Numbered from the stretch's first letter, positions 9,996 to 18,717 are shown. The stretch: DNA of 64,000 nt from Pseudomonas psychrophila HA-4 (GCF_000282975.1 NZ_ALJC01000093.1:1-64000), one strand, 5' to 3'. Program-made: numbers and translations. Notes: generated by a model from the letters alone, not told the origin.

Positions 9996-11552
9996 GTGAG
10001 CCAGAACCTGATTGCCGCGTTACAAAATCCGAGCTTATACCCGCATAAAGTCGACGGGTTTCAGGTTATCGAGACCCACATATCTTGGGTCATCCTCACT
10101 GGGCCCTACGCCTACAAACTCAAAAAACCGGTTAACTTCGGCTTTCTTGACTTCACTGAACTCAGCGGCCGCGAATTCTTTTGCAACGAAGAACTGCGCC
10201 TCAACCAACGCCTAACCGAAGGTCTGTACCTCGACGTATTGCCTATTACCGGCACCATTGAAGCACCCCAACTAGGCGGTGATGGCCCTGTCATCGAATA
10301 CGCGCTAAAAATGCGCCAGTTCCCGCAAAGCCAACTGCTAAGCACACTGCAAGCCAATGGCGAGCTGACTGCCGCGCACATCGACGATATGGCCCAGCAA
10401 ATCGCCCATTTTCATACTAATGCCCCGCATGTTCCGCTTGAACATCACCAAGGCACGCCCGAAGCGGTCATGGAGCCGGTGCGTCAGAACTTCGAGCAAA
10501 TTCGCCCTTTCCTTTCGGACAAGGCCGACTTGCAGCAACTCGACGCACTTCAGGCTTGGGCTGAGGCCAGCTTCACCCGCCTCAAGCCGCTTCTGGAGCA
10601 ACGCAAGGCAGAAGGCTTTATCCGCGAATGCCACGGTGATATTCACTTGGGCAACGCGACAATGATCGACGGCAAGGTAGTGATTTTCGACTGCATCGAA
10701 TTCAACGAGCCTTTCCGCTTTACAGACGTGTACGCCGACGCAGGGTTCCTTGCCATGGACCTTGAGGACCGTGGCCTCAAATCGCTCGCACGACGTTTTG
10801 TCAGCCAGTACCTAGAGCTGACCGGCGACTATAAGGGCCTTGAACTGCTGAACTTCTATAAAGCCTACCGCGCTTTGGTTCGCGCCAAAGTCAGTCTGTT
10901 CAGCATGCCAGCCGAGGCCGGCGCCGTTCAGCGCGCCGCCACGCTGCGCCAATACCGCAACTACGCCAATTTGGCTGAAAGCTACAGCACGATTCCTTCA
11001 CGCTTCCTGACCATTACCCACGGCGTTTCGGCTGTCGGTAAAAGCTCCGTTGCCATGCGTCTGGTTGAATCCTTGGGGGCCATTCGTTTGCGCTCCGACG
11101 TTGTGCGCAAACGATTGTTCGGCGAACAGACTACTGACAACACCATCGGCCAAGGCATTTACAGCGCCGACGCCAGCGCTACGACCTACAACAAACTGCA
11201 TGAGTTGGCAGGCATTGTTCTGCGCGCAGGTTTCCCCGTGGTCATTGACGCGACCTACCTCAATCGCGAACAACGCGATGCCGCTGCCAACGTCGCAGAG
11301 GCCACGGGCGTACCGTGCTTGATCCTCGATTGCACCGCACCCGACGCCGTAATCGAAGGCTGGCTGGCCCATCGCAAAAGCATTGGCAGCGATCCGTCCG
11401 ACGCAACCATCGAAGTCGTCAAGGCACAACAAGCAAGCCGCGAACCACTCGGCGCGGATGAAATCCTGCGCAGCAAGCGCGTCGAAACCAACAACAGCAA
11501 AAGCCTCGATACACTGATTAGCGATATCCGCCAACGTCTGCCTGGTCTATAA
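9996..11552 (+). CDS. Phosphotransferase/P-loop kinase fusion protein
   Basis: Two-domain protein of 518 residues, function not established. The N-terminal half resembles the aminoglycoside-phosphotransferase/choline-kinase fold: YALKMRQFP for the lysine region, ECHGDIHLGN (about 212) as catalytic loop and VIFDCIEF as metal site. The C-terminal third is a P-loop kinase of the gluconate/adenylylsulfate-kinase type with GVSAVGKSS (about 344). The frame is open from 9846, but AGAAGGA lies seven bases before the GTG at 9996, and the MSQNLIAALQNP start fits the family. It is transcribed away from mrcB. Confidence 0.85.
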   Translation: MSQNLIAALQNPSLYPHKVDGFQVIETHISWVILTGPYAYKLKKPVNFGFLDFTELSGREFFCNEELRLNQRLTEGLYLDVLPITGTIEAPQLGGDGPVIEYALKMRQFPQSQLLSTLQANGELTAAHIDDMAQQIAHFHTNAPHVPLEHHQGTPEAVMEPVRQNFEQIRPFLSDKADLQQLDALQAWAEASFTRLKPLLEQRKAEGFIRECHGDIHLGNATMIDGKVVIFDCIEFNEPFRFTDVYADAGFLAMDLEDRGLKSLARRFVSQYLELTGDYKGLELLNFYKAYRALVRAKVSLFSMPAEAGAVQRAATLRQYRNYANLAESYSTIPSRFLTITHGVSAVGKSSVAMRLVESLGAIRLRSDVVRKRLFGEQTTDNTIGQGIYSADASATTYNKLHELAGIVLRAGFPVVIDATYLNREQRDAAANVAEATGVPCLILDCTAPDAVIEGWLAHRKSIGSDPSDATIEVVKAQQASREPLGADEILRSKRVETNNSKSLDTLISDIRQRLPGL

Positions 11553-11563
11553 GAGCTGGTATG

Positions 11564-11592
11564 CGCCGTGAAACCGCAATGGTTTCGCGGCG
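11564..11592 (+). terminator. Hairpin after the kinase-fusion gene
   Basis: Inverted repeat CGCCGTGAAACC/GGTTTCGCGGCG with one mismatch and a five-base loop, just past the stop. It lacks a T-tract, so it may be a weak or factor-dependent terminator or an RNA-stability hairpin. Confidence 0.45.
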
Positions 11593-11607
11593 TACCGATA
11601 GTGGCGC

Positions 11608-11613
11608 TATAAT
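11608..11613 (+). promoter_or_regulatory. Perfect -10 box before the pentapeptide gene
   Basis: TATAAT lies 31 bases upstream of the start at 11645. No good -35 is visible 16-18 bases further up (TTTCGC at 11583 is the nearest). Confidence 0.45.
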
Positions 11614-11644
11614 ATCATCGTGCACATCCATCAGGAGACGCTCC

Positions 11645-11986
11645 ATGAGCCGCCCAGTCTTGCTTGAATCGGCGCTCTACTCGTTACTGCATAAAGACGA
11701 TATCAGCGGGTTTAACCAACAGCGCCCATCTGGACACGTCGATATGCGCGGCGGAGACTTTCGCGGGCTCGACTTACGAACGCTAAATGCCGATGGGGTC
11801 GACTTTACCGATGGCTACTTTCGCTCTGCGGACCTGCGCGGCGTGGACTTGCGTAATACCTGTATCGAAGGCGCCAGCCTCGCCCACGCGCAAATCTCAG
11901 GCGCGTATTTCCCGGTTGAACTGACGGCTGATGAAATTCTGATGTCGGTTAATTTCGGCACGCGTTTGCGCTACCGCACTAAATAA
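11645..11986 (+). CDS. Small pentapeptide-repeat protein
   Basis: 113 residues, starting MSRPVLLESALY, with AGGAG seven bases before the ATG. Residues about 35-90 contain pentapeptide repeats of the A(D/N)Lxx type: GDFRG, LDLRT, VDFTD, ADLRG, VDLRN and ASLAH are visible, predicting a short right-handed beta helix of three or so coils. No signal peptide or membrane segment. Such proteins can act as gyrase-protecting DNA mimics, but this one is much shorter than Qnr/MfpA and there is no evidence for that role. Conserved in pseudomonads beside the kinase-fusion gene. Confidence 0.82.
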   Translation: MSRPVLLESALYSLLHKDDISGFNQQRPSGHVDMRGGDFRGLDLRTLNADGVDFTDGYFRSADLRGVDLRNTCIEGASLAHAQISGAYFPVELTADEILMSVNFGTRLRYRTK

Positions 11987-12231
11987 AGCAAATACGACAC
12001 CCGCCCCAACACCAGAGCGGCGTTGAGCTTGGACTTTAAACGTATGGCAGACGCTCTAGCCTTGGCCTCTCAACGAGAGGCTCATATTGGCCTAACGCCA
12101 ACTTCTTCATCTATTCCCCTTGCTTGTTCCAAAACCGACTAACGCCCGGCGACTTTCCTATCAGCCGCTACACTCATACAGATCCGTTTCATCTCGTAAA
12201 CGCTGAGCTCACGCCGTCGCAAGGAGGGCTG

Positions 12232-12504
12232 ATGCACGATGAACTCCAGCATCTAAAAAACCTCGGAAAAACGTCAGCACAGTGGCTGCACGCAGTCGGT
12301 ATTCACAGTGCCTCAGACTTAAGGCGCCTTGGGGCAGTGGATGCCTACCGCGCGGTTAAGGCTCGAGGCTTCCGAGCATCGAAAGTGCTGCTGTATGCCA
12401 TTGAAGGCGCCCTGCTGGACGTTCACTGGAACGATATACCGACGGAGCGAAAAGTGTTTCTGAACAAGCAGGTGGAGAGCTTATCGACACTGAAAAAAAG
12501 CTAG
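12232..12504 (+). CDS. Stand-alone TfoX C-terminal domain protein
   Basis: 90 residues. The sequence LKNLGKTSAQWLHAVGIHSASDLRRLGAVDAYRAVK fits the C-terminal helix-hairpin domain of TfoX/Sxy, here without the N-terminal domain found in the competence regulator. The frame is open from 12124, but AAGGAGG at 12221-12227 precedes the ATG at 12232 and the longer N-terminus looks like non-coding sequence. The 245 bases before it (11987-12231) hold no other gene. A role in competence cannot be inferred from this fragment. Confidence 0.78.
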   Translation: MHDELQHLKNLGKTSAQWLHAVGIHSASDLRRLGAVDAYRAVKARGFRASKVLLYAIEGALLDVHWNDIPTERKVFLNKQVESLSTLKKS

Positions 12505-12549
12505 CGTGCACCGTTTATCGGGCCTGCAAAAAAAGCTCAAAAACAGGTA

Positions 12550-12577
12550 TTGACTTGAAAATGAGAATTGTTATTAT
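12550..12577 (+). promoter_or_regulatory. PrrF promoter with overlapping Fur box
   Basis: TTGACT (12550-12555) and TATTAT (12572-12577), 16 bases apart. Bases 12557-12575 match the 19-base Fur consensus at 14 positions by my alignment and lie between and over the promoter elements, so iron-loaded Fur should block transcription. Confidence 0.82.
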
Positions 12578-12583
12578 TACGCC

Positions 12584-12698
12584 ATCTGGTCGCGAGACCA
12601 GTCGATCTTCTGGAAGGCCCTTGGTTCGGACTCTCAGAAAATCTCCTCATCAGGCTAATCACGGTTATTTGACCCGGCTCTTGCCGGGTCTTTTTTTT
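12584..12698 (+). ncRNA. prrF: PrrF iron-responsive small RNA
   Basis: About 115 nucleotides. It opens with CTGGTCGCGAGACCAG, a short stem-loop, then carries the PrrF antisense core (from GGACTCTCAG to CTAATCACGG, 12627-12663), and ends in a terminator stem GACCCGGC/GCCGGGTC followed by eight T. PrrF RNAs are made when iron is scarce and pair with mRNAs of iron-containing proteins, with Hfq, to spare iron (published for P. aeruginosa). The RNA converges on the heme importer genes, and in P. aeruginosa the prrF genes also lie next to the phu heme cluster. Only one copy is present here. Confidence 0.93.
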
Positions 12699-12730
12699 AC
12701 GATTGAAAGCTGTCTACTAAACGCCGCCTG

Positions 12731-13498
12731 CTAGCGCGCAAGAATCACCGGATGCCCTAGCTCCGGGTGCGACTGCACCAACACATCCAGACCAAACACA
12801 GCTTTCAACACGTGCGGCTCCAACACGTGTTGCGGGCAATCCAGCGCACGCGGGCAACCGTCTTCAAGCAGTAACAAGCGATCGCAATAACGCGCCGCCA
12901 GGTTCAAGTCGTGCAGGATGATCAATACCGCTGCACCACGATCAGCGAACGCACGAATGGCTTTCAAGGTGGTGTGCTGATGCAAAGGGTCAAGCATCGA
13001 AGTTGGTTCATCAAGCAACAACGTTTGCCCATTTTGCCCCGGCCATAATTGCGCCAGCACCCGCGCCAGATGAACCCGCTGACGTTCCCCCCCCGACAAA
13101 GCCAGATAACTGCGACCTGTCAAATACTCGACATCCGCCGCTTGCAAGGCCGCACAGATAATTTCAGCGTCACGCACACTCCCGGTCTGATGCGGCAAGC
13201 GGCCCATGCCAACCACTTCTTCAACACGAAATCCGAAGTCGAGGGTCGAGGTTTGCGGCAACACAGCTAGACGTTGCGCCCGCTCGCTGCCTTTCCATTG
13301 ACTCAAAACCTGGTCGTCTAGCCAGACCTGCCCGTCTGTCGGCGCCAACTCCCCGCACAACGCAGCCAAAAGCGTGCTTTTGCCCGCGCCATTGGGGCCA
13401 AGCACGCCCAATACCTCGCCCGGACGAACATCAAGGGTGACATCAGTCAGCACCACTTTTGAGCCACGGCGAATCTGTAAATGTTCTGTGCGTAGCAT
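12731..13498 (-). CDS. hmuV: Heme ABC importer ATP-binding protein
   Basis: ATPase of the periplasm-to-cytoplasm heme transporter HmuTUV (PhuTUV). Walker [10 protein letters not shown] (residues 34-42), signature [15 protein letters not shown], Walker B LLLDEPTS and the switch ILHDLN are all intact; 255 residues is normal. It starts one base before the hmuU stop, so it is tightly coupled. It is last of the three genes and faces the prrF terminator. Confidence 0.93.
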   Translation of the reverse strand: MLRTEHLQIRRGSKVVLTDVTLDVRPGEVLGVLGPNGAGKSTLLAALCGELAPTDGQVWLDDQVLSQWKGSERAQRLAVLPQTSTLDFGFRVEEVVGMGRLPHQTGSVRDAEIICAALQAADVEYLTGRSYLALSGGERQRVHLARVLAQLWPGQNGQTLLLDEPTSMLDPLHQHTTLKAIRAFADRGAAVLIILHDLNLAARYCDRLLLLEDGCPRALDCPQHVLEPHVLKAVFGLDVLVQSHPELGHPVILAR

Positions 13499-14535
13499 CA
13501 GTGGCGGCCTCGCAACAGTAAGTAAAGGAAAAACGGCGCGCCCAATAACGCAGTCACAATACCAATCGGCAGCTCTGCCGGGGCCAAGACCAGACGCGCA
13601 ATCAGATCAGCAAACAGCAGCAAAGCGGCGCCAGCCAGTACAGACGCAGGTAACAACACCCGATGATCAGGGCCCGCCAGCAGTCGTACCAAATGCGGCA
13701 CCACCAACCCGACAAAACCGATCATGCCTGCCGCGGCTACCGCCGCACCCACGCCCAACGCAGTGCAGAACACCAACTCACGCTTCAGACCTTCAACATT
13801 GACGCCTAAATGATTGGCTTCAGATTCACCCAATAACAACGCATTCAGCGCACTTGCGCGACGTGGCAACCACAAAGCAACCCCCACCGTGACAATCAGC
13901 AGAGGCCACAGACGTGAATAACTGGCGCCGTTCAGGCTCCCTAAGTTCCAGAACGTGAGTGTGCGCAACGTCGCGTCATCGGCCAGGTAAGTAAACAGCC
14001 CGACGGCCGAGCCGGCCAACGCCGTCAACGCGATACCCGCTAGCAACATCACTGCGACATTGGTCTGACCGTTGCGTCGCCCAAGCCGGTACACCAACGC
14101 GGTCACACCCAACCCGCCGAGAAACGCACAGAGCGACAGCAAATACGGCCCCATAACGTCTGGCAGCCCGCCAAATGCCGCACCGCCAACAATCGCAATC
14201 GCCGCCCCTAGCGCAGCACCACTGGACACGCCCACCAAACCCGGGTCGGCCAGAGGGTTACGAAACAGTCCTTGCATCGCCACGCCAGACAGCGCCAGCA
14301 CGCCACCAACCGCCAGCCCGAGCAGGGTCCGGGGCAAACGAATCTGCCCCAGAATCAACTCGGCTTGCTCCAACCCTTCGGCCTGAATCGGTACGCCGAT
14401 CAAACGCAGTGCCGCACGCAAGGTGTCAAAAAGCGGCAAGCTAACCGGGCCCAATGCCAGCGATAACCAAATTGCCAGCAAACACAACGCACTCAGCCCA
14501 ATAAATAAAGAACGCGGCTTAACCAGCGTCCTCAT
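13498..14535 (-). CDS. hmuU: Heme ABC importer permease
   Basis: Membrane subunit of the heme importer, FecCD/BtuC family, 345 residues with about nine to ten hydrophobic segments and the typical [20 protein letters not shown] segment (GxxxNPLAxP) after the second or third helix. Its ATG overlaps the hmuT stop (ATGA) and its stop overlaps the hmuV start. Confidence 0.94.
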   Translation of the reverse strand: MRTLVKPRSLFIGLSALCLLAIWLSLALGPVSLPLFDTLRAALRLIGVPIQAEGLEQAELILGQIRLPRTLLGLAVGGVLALSGVAMQGLFRNPLADPGLVGVSSGAALGAAIAIVGGAAFGGLPDVMGPYLLSLCAFLGGLGVTALVYRLGRRNGQTNVAVMLLAGIALTALAGSAVGLFTYLADDATLRTLTFWNLGSLNGASYSRLWPLLIVTVGVALWLPRRASALNALLLGESEANHLGVNVEGLKRELVFCTALGVGAAVAAAGMIGFVGLVVPHLVRLLAGPDHRVLLPASVLAGAALLLFADLIARLVLAPAELPIGIVTALLGAPFFLYLLLRGRH

Positions 14536-15407
14536 GGGTTGGCCGACGCCGCAGGGTAAAACTCAGCGGTCAGTTGCTTCAAACTGGCCGGCAAACGAGG
14601 GCCTAGGCCGCCCACCAAAAGCGTTGGGTCCAACTCATAAATACGTCCGTCTTTGGCGGCGCGAATCGAGGCCAGAATCGGGTTCTCTTTAATCAGTGCT
14701 TTACGTGCCGCCTCCCCTGTCAGGCTGCGGTCTGCAAACACCAGCACTTCAGGGTTCAGACCTGCCAGCGCTTCGACAGAAAAAGGTTTATAGCCGGTGT
14801 GAGTCGCCAGGTTGTGCCCGCCTGCCTGAGTCAGTAGCCAGTCTGCGGCGGTGTCTTTGCCGGCGATTAACGGCTTGCCGCCCGCATGCCCGAGCAGTAG
14901 CAGCACACCGGGTGACGAGTGGTTGGCCTGCACCTGTTTGACCTGCTGCTGGTGCTCGTCCAACTGTTGTTGATAAGCCTTAAACAACTGCACAGCCTGC
15001 GCCTCATCACCCAGCAGACGCCCCAAATGCGTGAGCGTGCCCTGCAGACTTTCCAGGTTGGCCTCTGCTGAGAACATTTCGACCGGGACACCCGCATTGC
15101 GAATCTGCGCCAGAACAGGCGGCGGGCCGATTTCGTCTGTGCCGATCAACACATCCGGTTTCAAGCTTAAAATCCCTTCCGCCGAGAGCTGACGCTGATA
15201 GCCAATGCTGGGCAGGGATTTAAGTGATTGAGGATGTTGACTGGTGGTATCGACCCCAACCAATTTAGACTCTGCGCCAAATGCGCTGACCCACTCCGAA
15301 AGCGCCCCTCCAGCGCTGACCCAACGTTGCGGCAACTCGCCAGCCAAGCAGGCATGACTGATCATAAGGCCTGCACAAAGCATTATTAGGCGGGTACTCA
15401 AGCGCAT
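14532..15407 (-). CDS. hmuT: Heme ABC importer periplasmic binding protein
   Basis: Captures heme in the periplasm and delivers it to HmuUV. The frame is open from 15515, but the N-terminus MRLSTRLIMLCAGLMISHA, a clear Sec signal peptide with cleavage near CLAG-E, places the start at 15407 (291 residues). The mature part is a class III (FecB/BtuF-like) binding protein: ERVLSTN-like opening region WVSAGGALSEWVSAFG, KPDVLIGTDEIGPP. First gene of hmuTUV; a Fur-like site lies 88 bases upstream. Confidence 0.92.
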   Translation of the reverse strand: MRLSTRLIMLCAGLMISHACLAGELPQRWVSAGGALSEWVSAFGAESKLVGVDTTSQHPQSLKSLPSIGYQRQLSAEGILSLKPDVLIGTDEIGPPPVLAQIRNAGVPVEMFSAEANLESLQGTLTHLGRLLGDEAQAVQLFKAYQQQLDEHQQQVKQVQANHSSPGVLLLLGHAGGKPLIAGKDTAADWLLTQAGGHNLATHTGYKPFSVEALAGLNPEVLVFADRSLTGEAARKALIKENPILASIRAAKDGRIYELDPTLLVGGLGPRLPASLKQLTAEFYPAASANP

Positions 15408-15494
15408 ACAGGGCGTTCCTTGATAAGAGGGCTCAACAGGACAACGGTTTTGCCGCGCAGTCAAAACAGCACACTGCAAAGCAAGCGGCCATTT

Positions 15495-15513
15495 GATAAT
15501 TGTTTGCATTTGC
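15495..15513. promoter_or_regulatory. Fur-like site between hmuT and the Rieske gene
   Basis: Bases 15495-15513 (GATAATTGTTTGCATTTGC) match the 19-base Fur consensus at 12 positions by hand. The site lies between the divergent hmuT and Rieske genes and could serve either. Weaker than the prrF site. Confidence 0.6.
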
Positions 15514-15580
15514 ACGTCAACCTCTTAACCCGGCTCAAACGCGCTATCTACCCAAACATCAGGGTAGGTTAAGGATTGCA

Positions 15581-15919
15581 ATGAAGTTTTTATGCCCCTC
15601 TGCAACGCTGGCCGAAGGCGCCAGCCTGGGTTTCGAACAGGACGGCGCGCGTGTGTTCGCAGTTCGCCGAGGCGGTCAGGTGTATGCCTACAAAAACCGC
15701 TGCCCGCATCGCGGTGTGCCGCTGGAGTGGCAACCCAATCAGTTCCTCGACCCCAGCGCCAGCCTGATTCAGTGCGCAACGCACGCGGCGCTGTTTTTGA
15801 TTGAAACCGGGGAGTGCGTTGCCGGGCCTTGTGCCGGGCAGTTTCTGACAGCCCTCGATTGCCACGAAGACAATCAAGGAATCTGGATGACACCAGAAGA
15901 ATCAGAGGATGACGTCTAA
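15581..15919 (+). CDS. Small Rieske [2Fe-2S] protein
   Basis: 112 residues, a free-standing Rieske domain. Cluster ligands are CPHRGVP (Cys/His pair 1) and CATHAALF (Cys/His pair 2), spaced as in ferredoxin components of dioxygenases and in NirD-like proteins. No signal peptide or membrane anchor. The frame opens at 15500, but AAGGA sits five bases before the ATG at 15581. Its last 18 bases overlap the end of sfsA on the other strand. The electron partner is unknown; no oxygenase is adjacent. Confidence 0.87.
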   Translation: MKFLCPSATLAEGASLGFEQDGARVFAVRRGGQVYAYKNRCPHRGVPLEWQPNQFLDPSASLIQCATHAALFLIETGECVAGPCAGQFLTALDCHEDNQGIWMTPEESEDDV

Positions 15920-16609
15920 TCGGCGATCAACCACCACGGAGTCAGAGGTAAGACTCACGCCATACGCCAGCACGTGCACCCCGGCGGCGACCGCCTCGCG
16001 CAAGGCTGCGGCGTAACCGGGATCGATTTCCTGCGCCGGTCGCACAGCGTCGATGCCGGTGAGATTGACGCAGTACAGTTGCACGGCCCGCACACCTTCA
16101 CGGGCCAGACTGGCCAGCTCACGCAAGTGTTTGGCGCCACGCTGGGTGACGGCATCCGGAAAAGCCGCTACCCGAGTGCCATCAAACCCCAACGTCACGC
16201 TTTTAACCTCAACGAAGGCAAAACCGTCTGGGTACTCCAGACGAAAATCAATCCGGCTGTTTTCCTGTCCGTAAGCCACTTCACGCTTGAGCGCGGTAAA
16301 GCCGTTCAACTCCGTGATGACGCCTGCCAGCAACGCTTCCTCGATCAAACGATTGGCGCGCCCGGTGTTCACGCATGCCAGCCGTCCTTGCGGGGTTGTG
16401 CTGATTTCCCACGTGCCCGGCAACTTGCGTTTGGGGTCATTGGAGCGACTGAACCAGACCTGCCCGCCCTCCACCATGCAATTGAGCATCGAGCCGGTAT
16501 TCGGACAATGGATGGTCAGCAACTCGCCCGAGGCTGTCTCAATGTCCGCTAAAAAACGCTTGTAGCGCTTGAGCAGACGTCCTTCTTCTAACGCGGGGAA
16601 GAACTGCAT
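15902..16609 (-). CDS. sfsA: SfsA, DNA-binding/putative nuclease protein
   Basis: 235 residues of the SfsA family, first described as a stimulator of sugar-fermentation genes in E. coli; structure comparisons suggest a nuclease-like core with an OB fold. Family motifs seen: [14 protein letters not shown] at the N-terminus, [24 protein letters not shown]-like [11 protein letters not shown] and FVEVKSVTL. The frame extends to 16774 inside the aminotransferase, but the ATG at 16609 ([10 protein letters not shown]) overlaps the upstream stop and matches the family start. Operon with the aminotransferase. Confidence 0.93.
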   Translation of the reverse strand: MQFFPALEEGRLLKRYKRFLADIETASGELLTIHCPNTGSMLNCMVEGGQVWFSRSNDPKRKLPGTWEISTTPQGRLACVNTGRANRLIEEALLAGVITELNGFTALKREVAYGQENSRIDFRLEYPDGFAFVEVKSVTLGFDGTRVAAFPDAVTQRGAKHLRELASLAREGVRAVQLYCVNLTGIDAVRPAQEIDPGYAAALREAVAAGVHVLAYGVSLTSDSVVVDRRLDVIL

Positions 16610-17781
16610 CAGTGTGTCCAGGTCCGCAAACCACGAGCGATCCGCTCTACGGCTTCTTGCAAACGCGGCAGGCTTTGAGTGTAGGCAAAGCGCACATGAT
16701 GCCCGGCCTGAAACCGACCAAAGTCCAGGCCCGGAGTGAACGCTACGTGCTCCGTTTCCAAGAAGTGCCGGCAAAATGCAAATGCATCATCACCAAACGC
16801 GCTGATATCGGCGTACAGATAGAACGCACCTTCGGGTTCAACCGCAATCCCGAACCCAAGCTCACGCAAGGCCGGCAACAGAAAATCGCGGCGACGCCCA
16901 AACTCGGCGCGGCGCTCTTCCAAAATGGCCAGTGTTTGCGGCTCGAAACAGGCCAGTGCTGCGTACTGCGCCATGCTCGGGGCGCTGATGTAGAGGTTCT
17001 GCGCAAGCTTTTCCAAATCGGCCACCGCCTCAGGGGGCGCCACCAGCCAGCCCAGGCGCCAGCCCGTCATGCCGAAATATTTGGAGAAGCTGTTGAGCAC
17101 AAACGCACTGTCATCAACCTCCAGCACGCTGGCCGCCTCGCAACCATATGTCAGGCCGTGATAGATCTCGTCCACCACCAAATGACCGTTGCGCGCCTTG
17201 ATCGCCGCCGACAACGAGGCCAGCTCATCGCGGCTTAAAATCGTGCCCGTCGGATTGGCAGGCGATGCAACCAACGCCCCTACGCTGTCTTGATCCCAGT
17301 ATCGCTCGACCAAATCGGCAGTCAGTTGGTACCGAACGTCGGGACCGACCGGCACCAACTGCGCGGCACCTTCGACCAAGCGCAGGAAATGTCGATTACA
17401 TGGGTAGCCGGGATCTGCAAGTAACCAGTGTTTGCCGGGGTCTACCAGTAGGCTGCTGGCTAAAAGCAAAGCACCGGAGCCTCCTGGAGTGATCAGAATG
17501 CGTGAAGGATCAATATTCAGGCCGTAACGTTGCTGGTAAAACCCGGAAATAGCTTCACGCAACTCAGGCAAGCCTCGCGCGGCGGTGTAACGCGTCTTGC
17601 CAGCAGCCAACGCCGCCTGGCCCGCTGCAATAATCGGCTCAGCCGTGGTGAAGTCCGGCTCACCGATCTCCAAGTGAATCACATCGTGCCCCGCCGCTTG
17701 CAGTTCGTTGGCACGCGCCAACAACGCCATCACGTGGAACGGTTCGATCGCGCGACTGCGCGCACTGTAAGACTGAGCCAT
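16609..17781 (-). CDS. PLP-dependent class I/II aminotransferase
   Basis: 390 residues, fold type I. The PLP lysine is in [15 protein letters not shown], preceded by the VDEIYHGL aspartate region, and NPTGTIL is intact. The substrate cannot be read from sequence; close relatives are annotated only as aspartate/tyrosine-type aminotransferases. The frame is open from 17823, but AGGAAGG lies upstream of the ATG at 17781 and [12 protein letters not shown] is the expected start. sfsA follows with a four-base overlap. Confidence 0.9.
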   Translation of the reverse strand: MAQSYSARSRAIEPFHVMALLARANELQAAGHDVIHLEIGEPDFTTAEPIIAAGQAALAAGKTRYTAARGLPELREAISGFYQQRYGLNIDPSRILITPGGSGALLLASSLLVDPGKHWLLADPGYPCNRHFLRLVEGAAQLVPVGPDVRYQLTADLVERYWDQDSVGALVASPANPTGTILSRDELASLSAAIKARNGHLVVDEIYHGLTYGCEAASVLEVDDSAFVLNSFSKYFGMTGWRLGWLVAPPEAVADLEKLAQNLYISAPSMAQYAALACFEPQTLAILEERRAEFGRRRDFLLPALRELGFGIAVEPEGAFYLYADISAFGDDAFAFCRHFLETEHVAFTPGLDFGRFQAGHHVRFAYTQSLPRLQEAVERIARGLRTWTH

Positions 17782-18103
17782 GAGCCTGCCTTCCTGGGTA
17801 AGCAAAAGCCCGATTCTACCCAAGCACTGTCACAAGGGAGAGCGAAATAGAGTCTTAGACTGCGCATGACTAGAACCAAACGGCGCAAGCATCGGTCATA
17901 GGTCGACTAAAGTTATTAATTAGCCACTAATCTCAAGCATCACAGGCTCTGTACACAGCAACTGACAATGGGCTAGACAACCGGGAGTAGCGCGGTCCGA
18001 TTTGATCTGGTAAGTTCGCCCGCTTGCAGCCGCAGGGCCGGCAGGTGTCGGTGATGTTGCAATCCTGCGCAATGGATTAGAAGAATGAGAGGCGGTCCAT
18101 TTC
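17782..18103. other. Intergenic region before dksA
   Basis: About 320 bases between the divergent aminotransferase and dksA. It holds AT-rich stretches near 17910-17930 suitable for promoters but no clear hairpin, repeat or open frame. The dksA ribosome site is probably AGAGGCGG at 18089-18096. Confidence 0.4.
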
Positions 18104-18544
18104 ATGCCCACACAAGCAAAGCAACAGAATAGTCAACTTAGCGGCTTCGAACCCTACGTTGAACAGAAGGGTGAAGAGTACATGGGCGAGCCCATGCGTA
18201 AGCACTTCACCAAGATTCTGCAAAAGTGGAAACAGGACTTGATGCAGGAAGTCGACCGCACCGTTGATCACATGAAAGACGAAGCGGCAAACTTTCCTGA
18301 TCCAGCTGACCGCGCAAGCCAGGAAGAAGAGTTCAGCCTGGAACTGCGTGCCCGCGATCGCGAGCGCAAGCTAATCAAGAAAATTGACAAGACCTTGCAA
18401 CTGATCGAAGACGAAGAATACGGTTGGTGCGAGTCTTGCGGCGTCGAAATCGGTATCCGCCGGCTCGAAGCACGCCCCACTGCGGACATGTGTGTAGACT
18501 GCAAAACCTTGGCTGAAATCAAGGAAAAACAAGTCGGCAAGTAA
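18104..18544 (+). CDS. dksA: DksA, RNA polymerase secondary-channel regulator
   Basis: Works with ppGpp to reprogramme transcription at rRNA and amino-acid promoters. 146 residues: a long coiled coil (about 35-105) with the acidic tip in DPADRASQEEE, then a four-cysteine zinc finger CESCG...CVDC (C-x2-C-x17-C-x2-C). So this is the zinc-containing DksA, not the cysteine-poor DksA2 paralogue. Followed by a strong terminator, a REP element and gluQ, a neighbour pair also seen in enterobacteria. Confidence 0.98.
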   Translation: MPTQAKQQNSQLSGFEPYVEQKGEEYMGEPMRKHFTKILQKWKQDLMQEVDRTVDHMKDEAANFPDPADRASQEEEFSLELRARDRERKLIKKIDKTLQLIEDEEYGWCESCGVEIGIRRLEARPTADMCVDCKTLAEIKEKQVGK

Positions 18545-18558
18545 TCGTCGGTTTGAAC

Positions 18559-18593
18559 TAATGGGGCGTGCGAACGCCCCATTTTTGTTTTTG
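18559..18593 (+). terminator. Intrinsic terminator after dksA
   Basis: AATGGGGCGT/ACGCCCCATT stem followed by TTTGTTTTTG. Confidence 0.9.
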
Positions 18594-18610
18594 TAATTTG
18601 GCCACCCAGC

Positions 18611-18708
18611 CCTGTAGCCGCTGCCGCAGGCTGCGATAAGGACCAAAGGGCCTTCAAAGCACCAAGACTGCTACGCACCCCATCGCAGCCTTTGGCAGCG
18701 GCTACAGG
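18611..18708. repeat. REP doublet (REPIN) between dksA and gluQ
   Basis: Two inverted REP-type units: CCTGTAGCCGCTGCC at 18611-18625 and its mirror GGCAGCGGCTACAGG at 18694-18708, each with an inner GCAGGCTGCG or CGCAGCCTTT arm, separated by about 50 bases. This is the usual form of REPINs mobilised by RAYT transposases in the P. fluorescens group. No RAYT gene is in the window. Its right edge supplies the AGGA that appears to be the gluQ ribosome site. Confidence 0.85.
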
Positions 18709-18717
18709 ATTTATGCC

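Noticed and set aside
12124..12231. Longer N-terminus for the TfoX-domain protein
   Set aside because: A strong ribosome site marks 12232, and the upstream codons do not resemble the family.
16610..16774. Longer N-terminus for SfsA
   Set aside because: Lies inside the aminotransferase gene; the family begins at [10 protein letters not shown].
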